This document shows, in pieces, positions 59,265 to 64,000 of a stretch of 64,000 nucleotides of DNA. A model generated the notes under the pieces. The model was not told the origin of the DNA. It saw only the letters and a program-made list of their open reading frames with translations, and searched no databases. The stretch spans positions 1,860,001 to 1,924,000 of the forward strand of contig NZ_CP071051.1 of the NCBI RefSeq assembly GCF_017161405.1, read 5' to 3'. Position 1 is the first letter of the stretch. Every line of letters starts with the position of its first letter. This stretch comes from Leucobacter sp. CX169 (lineage in GTDB: Bacteria > Actinomycetota > Actinomycetes > Actinomycetales > Microbacteriaceae). Made by a program: the position numbers and the translations under genes.

Positions 59265-60710
59265 ATGAGTAACACGCAGGCAAACATTGGTGTCGTTGGA
59301 CTGGCCGTGATGGGCGCAAACCTCGCCCGCAATCTCGCCAGCCGCGAAGGAAACCGCGTTGCCGTTGTGAATCGTTCGCCCGAACGCACCCGGGCGCTCG
59401 TCGAGGCACACCCCGAAGCGAACTTCGTCGCCGCCGAGTCGATCACCGACTTCGCGGCTTCGCTCAGCCGCCCGCGCACCGCCATCATCATGGTGCAGGC
59501 CGGCGCGGCCACCGATTCTGTCATTCGCGAGCTCGCGGACGCGTTCGAGCCCGGCGACATCATCATCGACGGCGGCAACGCACTGTACACCGACACGATC
59601 CGCCGTGAGCACGAGATGCGCCTGCGGGGGCTCCACTTCGTCGGCGCCGGCATTTCCGGCGGCGAAGAGGGCGCGCTGAACGGCCCGAGCATCATGCCTG
59701 GCGGCTCGGAAGAGGCGTACGCGGTCGTCGGCCCGATCTTCGAGTCCATCGCGGCCCGCGCCAAGGACGGCGAGCCGTGCGTCACGCACGTGGGCAGCGA
59801 CGGATCCGGCCACTTCGTCAAGATGGTGCACAACGGCATCGAGTACGCCGACATGCAGCTCATCGCCGAGGCATTTGACCTGCTGCGCCACGTGGGCGGG
59901 CTCACCCCCACCGAGATCGCGGACGTGTTCGAGGAGTGGAACACGGGCGAGCTCGAGAGCTACCTCGTCGAGATCACCGCCGAGGTGCTGCGCCACGAAG
60001 ACGCGCGCACCGGCCGCCCCTTCGTCGATGTCATCCTCGACCAGGCTGGCCAGAAGGGCACCGGCGGATGGACCGTGCAGACGGCGCTCACGCTCGGCAG
60101 CCCGATCAGCGGCATCGCCGAGGCGGTCTTCGCACGCGGCCTGTCCTCGCACCCCGAGCAGCGCCTGCTCGGCGCCCGCCTCGCCGGCCCCGCGAACAAG
60201 CCCGAGATCGCCGATCGCGCGGCGTTCGTCGAGAACGTGCGCCAGGCGCTGTACGCGTCCAAGATCATCGCGTACTCGCAGGGCTTTGACGTGATCCGCG
60301 CGGGCGCAAGCCAGTACGGCTGGGCCATCGATTCTGGTGCGCTCGCGAAGATCTGGCGCGAGGGCTGCATTATTCGCGCGCGCTTCCTGGGGCACATCGC
60401 CGAGGCGTACGGCGCGGACGCGAACCTCGACCTGCTCGTCGCGGCACCCTTCTTCGCCACGGCTGCTGGCGGCGCGCAGGAGGCTTGGCGTTCGGTCGTC
60501 TCGACCGCCGCGCTGGCGGGAGTGCCGATCCCGGCTTTCGCCTCGTCGCTCTCGTACTACGACGGCCTGCGGGCGGCTCGCCTGCCCGCGGCCCTCATCC
60601 AGGCGCAGCGCGACTTCTTCGGCGCGCACACCTATCGCCGCGTCGACGGCCCCGGCGTGTTCCACACCGAGTGGTCGGGAGATCGCTCGGAGACCCAGGT
60701 CGCCGAATAG
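59265..60710 (+). CDS. gnd: 6-phosphogluconate dehydrogenase (decarboxylating)
   Basis: A 481-residue enzyme from ATG 59265; the earlier in-frame ATG at 59175 lacks a ribosome site. IGVVGLAVMGANLARNLASR binds NADP+; GAGISGGEEGALNGPSIMPGG and HFVKMVHNGIEYADMQ hold substrate and catalytic Lys. It makes ribulose-5-phosphate, CO2 and NADPH in the pentose phosphate pathway, next to prs, which uses the resulting ribose-5-phosphate. Confidence 0.97.
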   Translation: MSNTQANIGVVGLAVMGANLARNLASREGNRVAVVNRSPERTRALVEAHPEANFVAAESITDFAASLSRPRTAIIMVQAGAATDSVIRELADAFEPGDIIIDGGNALYTDTIRREHEMRLRGLHFVGAGISGGEEGALNGPSIMPGGSEEAYAVVGPIFESIAARAKDGEPCVTHVGSDGSGHFVKMVHNGIEYADMQLIAEAFDLLRHVGGLTPTEIADVFEEWNTGELESYLVEITAEVLRHEDARTGRPFVDVILDQAGQKGTGGWTVQTALTLGSPISGIAEAVFARGLSSHPEQRLLGARLAGPANKPEIADRAAFVENVRQALYASKIIAYSQGFDVIRAGASQYGWAIDSGALAKIWREGCIIRARFLGHIAEAYGADANLDLLVAAPFFATAAGGAQEAWRSVVSTAALAGVPIPAFASSLSYYDGLRAARLPAALIQAQRDFFGAHTYRRVDGPGVFHTEWSGDRSETQVAE

Positions 60711-60732
60711 CTCGGTCCTCGCGGCAGAATCA

Positions 60733-60757
60733 GGGCGGCCCTCGGGCCGCCCTTTTT
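60733..60757 (+). terminator. Terminator of gnd
   Basis: GGGCGGCCC and GGGCCGCCC pair, followed by TTTTT, 22 bases after the stop. Confidence 0.9.
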
Positions 60758-60789
60758 CGTTCCTCGACGTTACGCACGGGAACGCGGAA

Positions 60790-60823
60790 GGGGCGCCGAG
60801 GATTTCTCCTCAGCGCCCCTTTT
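60790..60823. terminator. Second terminator between gnd and prs
   Basis: GGGGCGC(C)GAGGA pairs with TCCTC(A)GCGCCCC around TTTC, followed by TTTT on the + strand. It lies 24 bases after the prs stop and can serve both convergent genes. Confidence 0.8.
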
Positions 60824-60846
60824 CGGTCTCCGTGATGCGATTGCGT

Positions 60847-61824
60847 TTAGGCCGCGCCCTCAAACATGGAGGTCACGGAGCCGTCCTCGAACACCTCGTG
60901 GATCGCCTGGGCGAGCAGCGGCGCGATCGACAGCACCGTGAGCTTCTCGAATCGCTTCTCCTCCGGCACCGGCAGGGTGTCAGTGACGACGACCTGATCG
61001 ATGAAGTCGGCCGACAGGTACTCGGTCGCCTTGCCCGAGAAGATCGCGTGCGTCGCGGCGATCGTCACGCCTCGCGCGCCCGCGTCCTTGAGCGCCTGAG
61101 CGGCCTTCGCGATCGTCCCGCCCGTGTCGATCATGTCGTCGACGACGACGCACCAGCGGTCCTTGACGTCACCGACAATGTTGTGCACCGAGACCTGGTT
61201 GGGCACTAGCGGGTCGCGGCGCTTGTGAATAATCGCGAGCGGCGCGCTGAGCTTGTCGCTCCACACGTCGGCGACGCGCACGCGGCCCATGTCCGGCGAG
61301 ACGACGGTGAGGTCGTCGCGGTTGATGGTCTTCTTGAAGTGCGCGAGCAGCACCGGCATCGCGAACAGGTGGTCGACGGGGCCGTCGAAGAAGCCCTGAA
61401 TCTGGGGAGCGTGCAGGTCAACCGACATGATGCGGTTCGCGCCGGCGGCCTTGAACAGGTCCGCAACGAGGCGGGCCGAGATCGGCTCGCGGCCGCGGCC
61501 CTTCTTGTCCTGGCGCGAGTAAGGGTAGAAGGGGGCAACAACGGTGATCCGCTTTGCCGAGGCTCGCTTGAGCGCGTCGACCATGATGAGCTGCTCCATG
61601 AGCGCCTCATTGATCGGGTTGCTGTGCGACTGAATGACGAAGGCGTCGCAGCCGCGCACGCTCTCGTCGAAGCGGGCATAGAGCTCGCCGTTGGCAAAGG
61701 TGCGTGCGTCGGTGGGAATGAGCTCAGCACCCAGTTCCTCTGCGACGCGCTGTGCGAGTTCCGGGTACGCCCGCCCGGAGATCAGGACCAGCTTCTTCTG
61801 GCCGGCCATCTCGATCGCGCTCAT
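60847..61824 (-). CDS. prs: Ribose-phosphate pyrophosphokinase
   Basis: A 325-residue protein from ATG 61824, which overlaps the glmU stop. Motifs: PFYPYSRQDKKGRGREPISA, the Mg-binding SVDLHAPQIQGFF, and the PRPP loop CVVVDDMIDTGGTI. It makes PRPP from ribose-5-phosphate and ATP for nucleotide, His and Trp synthesis. Coupled to glmU, as usual in actinobacteria. Confidence 0.97.
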   Translation of the reverse strand: MSAIEMAGQKKLVLISGRAYPELAQRVAEELGAELIPTDARTFANGELYARFDESVRGCDAFVIQSHSNPINEALMEQLIMVDALKRASAKRITVVAPFYPYSRQDKKGRGREPISARLVADLFKAAGANRIMSVDLHAPQIQGFFDGPVDHLFAMPVLLAHFKKTINRDDLTVVSPDMGRVRVADVWSDKLSAPLAIIHKRRDPLVPNQVSVHNIVGDVKDRWCVVVDDMIDTGGTIAKAAQALKDAGARGVTIAATHAIFSGKATEYLSADFIDQVVVTDTLPVPEEKRFEKLTVLSIAPLLAQAIHEVFEDGSVTSMFEGAA

Positions 61825-63266
61825 GCTCCGTCTTCCTCGCTCTTCTGCGCCGCCTGGGCGCTGCTGGTTCCGGGCCGATGTTCGGCGACCCATCCGCTGA
61901 TGTTTCTTTGGGGAGCGACCGTAAGGCCGAGCGACCCAGCTGGTACGTCCTTACGCACGACCGTTCCGGCCGCGGTGTAGACGCCGTCTTCAATCGTAAC
62001 GGGTGCGATGAGAACGTTCTTCGAACCAATGCGCACCTGGTCACCGACGGTGGTGTGGTGCTTCTTGATTCCGTCGTAGTTCGCGAAGATCGTGCCCGCA
62101 CCAATATTGGTGCCGGTGCCGACCGTCGCGTCGCCGACGTAGCTGAGATGGGGCACCTTGCTGCCCTCGCCGATGTGGGCGTTCTTCGTCTCGACGTAGG
62201 CGCCGATCTTGCCGCCCGCGCCCAGCTCGGTGCCGGCGCGGAGGTAGGCGAAGGGGCCGACGTCGGCACCCGCGCCGATTACCGCGAGGGTGGCCTCGGT
62301 GCGGCGCACGTGGGCGCCCTCCCCCACCTCGCAGTCGACCAGGGTGGTGTCGGGGCCGATCTCGGCGCCGCCCTCGATGGTCGTCGCACCGCGCAGGAAG
62401 GTCCCCGGCAGGATCACGCTGTCGGGCCCGATCGACACCGTCGCGTCGATCCAGGTCGTGGCAGGATCCTGAATGGTCACGCCGGCGAGCTGGTGCGCCC
62501 GCACGATGCGCCGGTTCAGTTCGCGCCCCGCGTCGGACAGCTGAGCGCGATCGTTCACCCCGGCGATCAGCCAGGTATCCTTCGTCGCCACCGCGTCGAC
62601 GCTGCCGCCGCTTTCGAGGATGCGTGACGCGGCGTCAGTGAGGTATTTCTCGCCCTGCGCGTTGTTCGTGTCGATGAGGGCGAGCGCGGACTCGATCGCG
62701 GCGCGACCAAAGACGTACACGCCACCGTTGATCTCGGTGATGCGACGCTGGTCGTCGCTCGCGTCCTTCTCCTCGACGATGCCGGTCATCTGACCGTTCT
62801 CGCCACGCAGGATCCGGCCGAGGCCCGTGGGGTTCTCGAAGATGGCCGAGAGCAGCGTCATTGAGCGGTCCGCCTCGCGGTGGCCACGGACGAGCTGCCC
62901 GAGGGTGCCCGAGTCGAGCAGCGGCACGTCACCCGAGAGCACGACGACGGTGCCGTCAAAGTCGGCGGGGAGTGCCGCGAGCGCTTGCTCGACTGCGCGG
63001 CCGGTGCCGGGGATCTCGTCCTGATCGACGATCACGGTGTTCGGGGCGTGGTCCAGAATCGCCTCGGCCACCCGGTCGCGGTCGTGCCGCACGACCGCGA
63101 TCACGGTCTCGGGGGTCAGTCCCGCCGCCGTGTCGAGCACGTGCGCGATCAGCGAGCGACCGCCGATGGGGTGCAGCACCTTTGGCAGCGCCGACTTCAT
63201 GCGCGTGCCCTGGCCCGCCGCCAAGATGACAACCGCTACGCGGCCGTTTCCGGTGGTCTCCGTCAT
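61821..63266 (-). CDS. glmU: Bifunctional GlmU: glucosamine-1-phosphate acetyltransferase / UDP-GlcNAc pyrophosphorylase
   Basis: A 481-residue two-domain enzyme: N-terminal nucleotidyltransferase with LAAGQGTRMKSALPKVLH (14-31) and a C-terminal left-handed beta-helix with hexapeptide repeats (about 250-460). It makes UDP-GlcNAc for peptidoglycan and mycothiol. A CAGGATCCTG copy lies within the gene at 62462. Confidence 0.97.
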   Translation of the reverse strand: MTETTGNGRVAVVILAAGQGTRMKSALPKVLHPIGGRSLIAHVLDTAAGLTPETVIAVVRHDRDRVAEAILDHAPNTVIVDQDEIPGTGRAVEQALAALPADFDGTVVVLSGDVPLLDSGTLGQLVRGHREADRSMTLLSAIFENPTGLGRILRGENGQMTGIVEEKDASDDQRRITEINGGVYVFGRAAIESALALIDTNNAQGEKYLTDAASRILESGGSVDAVATKDTWLIAGVNDRAQLSDAGRELNRRIVRAHQLAGVTIQDPATTWIDATVSIGPDSVILPGTFLRGATTIEGGAEIGPDTTLVDCEVGEGAHVRRTEATLAVIGAGADVGPFAYLRAGTELGAGGKIGAYVETKNAHIGEGSKVPHLSYVGDATVGTGTNIGAGTIFANYDGIKKHHTTVGDQVRIGSKNVLIAPVTIEDGVYTAAGTVVRKDVPAGSLGLTVAPQRNISGWVAEHRPGTSSAQAAQKSEEDGA

Positions 63267-63333
63267 GCTGAGCGTTCCCTCCGCCGTTACTGCCTGCCGA
63301 GCACGGACCGCGTGTCCGCGATCCCTCGGTCCG

Positions 63334-63405
63334 CTCCGCCTCCAGGATTCGAACCTAGACTTAACAGCTCCAAAGGCTGTCGTGCTGCCATTACACCAAG
63401 GCGGA
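63334..63405 (-). tRNA. tRNA-Gln (anticodon UUG)
   Basis: Acceptor TCCGCCT pairs with AGGCGGA, discriminator G, CCA not encoded. The anticodon arm CAGCC-TTTGGA-GCTG gives UUG. T-arm contains GGTTCGAATCC. 72 bases; upstream of glmU on the same strand. Confidence 0.95.
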
Positions 63406-63497
63406 TCGTGCGCTTTCGCACACGCCCCGTATAGTCTGCCAGATTCTGGAGGTCGCTTTGCCCGCGATTCCCGTCATGGCCCACGCCGGGCAGCCCC

Positions 63498-63503
63498 GAT
63501 AAT
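63498..63503 (+). promoter_or_regulatory. -10 box of the marR gene (leaderless layout)
   Basis: GATAAT lies seven bases before ATG 63511; no good -35 is seen. Confidence 0.35.
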
Positions 63504-63510
63504 GGGAAGC

Positions 63511-64000
63511 ATGAAGGAACACGACGTCGTAGACCGGATCGTCGAAGAGTGGGCCGCGGCCCGACCGGATCTCGATTTGGCCCCACTTGACGTGTTTTCG
63601 CGCCTCATGCGGATCGCAAAGCACCTCGATCGCGCCCGCGCGCGCGCCTTCGAGCGCTCGGGACTCACCTCCTGGGAATTTGACGTACTCGCCGTGCTGC
63701 GGCGGGGCGGGTACCCCTATCGGCAGAGCCCGAAGGTGCTCGTGCGGCAGACCATGGTCTCGAGCGGCACCATGACGAACCGCATCGACCGGATGGTTGA
63801 ACGCGACCTCGTGACCCGTCTCACCGACCCGAACGACGGCCGCGGGGTGCTCGTCGAGATGACGGCGAAGGGCATCACGCTCGTCGACGCCGCGATCACG
63901 CGCCTCACCGACGCCGAAGAAATCTTGCTCTCGGGCGTCCCCCGCGCCGAGCGCGAGCGCCTCGCGCAGCTGTTGCGGCGACTCGCGCTCAGCGTCGACC
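63511..64000 (+). CDS. MarR-family transcriptional regulator (3' truncated)
   Basis: The frame runs off the window end after 163 residues. The winged helix core (LTSWEFDVLAVLRRGG, then QTMVSSGTMTNRIDRMVERDLVTR and the wing DPNDGRGVLVEMTAKG) covers about 50-130. ATG 63502 is in frame and an alternative. It is divergent from tRNA-Gln. Targets unknown; self-regulation is the family norm. Confidence 0.88.
   Translation, partial: MKEHDVVDRIVEEWAAARPDLDLAPLDVFSRLMRIAKHLDRARARAFERSGLTSWEFDVLAVLRRGGYPYRQSPKVLVRQTMVSSGTMTNRIDRMVERDLVTRLTDPNDGRGVLVEMTAKGITLVDAAITRLTDAEEILLSGVPRAERERLAQLLRRLALSVD

Overview
The window is a chromosomal segment of a GC-rich actinobacterium (about two thirds G+C by eye). 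Gene order fits Microbacteriaceae: smpB-ftsX-ftsE-prfB, eno-ftsB-DUF501, mazG, mfd-pth-rplY and glmU-prs. A Leucobacter-like organism is my best guess, made without any database search. There are no IS elements, phage genes or CRISPR arrays; about 45 protein genes, a tmRNA and two tRNAs are visible.

Layout. 1-5.2 kb: the 3' part of a CoA-disulfide reductase/rhodanese fusion, tmRNA (ssrA), and a TetR gene divergent from a nucleobase-type permease plus serine hydrolase pair; this cargo lies between ssrA and its partner smpB. 5.3-9.1 kb: smpB, ftsX, ftsE (with a long extra C-terminal tail) and prfB. 9.2-11.3 kb: a divergent MocR regulator/YczE membrane protein pair. 11.3-20.6 kb: a polyamine region with a PuuP-like permease, a potDABC ABC importer, an aldehyde dehydrogenase, an Lrp-type regulator and a class III aminotransferase, together enough to import putrescine and convert it to GABA. 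20.8-24.6 kb: a DUF559 protein, rpsO, an inositol monophosphatase and an orphan second PotD. 24.7-37.5 kb: purine permease, FKBP, PrsW, FAD-linked oxidase, FAH-family protein, aspartase, MFS exporter, HtpX, LemA, an aldonolactone oxidase, an amino-acid deaminase/aldolase and a 40-residue membrane peptide. 37.5-41.2 kb: an unusual tRNA-Leu(UAA), PEP carboxykinase and a RamB-type regulator. 41.3-45.7 kb: AraC regulator, amidohydrolase and APC permease. 46-64 kb: type II NADH dehydrogenase, DUF501, ftsB, enolase, VOC protein, hisS, mazG, a second DUF559 protein, mfd, pth, rplY, gnd, prs, glmU, tRNA-Gln and a truncated MarR gene.

The most unusual observations are: a palindrome, CAGGATCCTG, present nine times in 64 kb where well under one copy is expected; a nested hairpin repeat at the end of smpB; a UAA-decoding tRNA with a short variable loop; regulator genes that look leaderless; a probable frameshift at the start of the AraC gene; and several small regulator-transporter-enzyme catabolic sets of unknown substrate.
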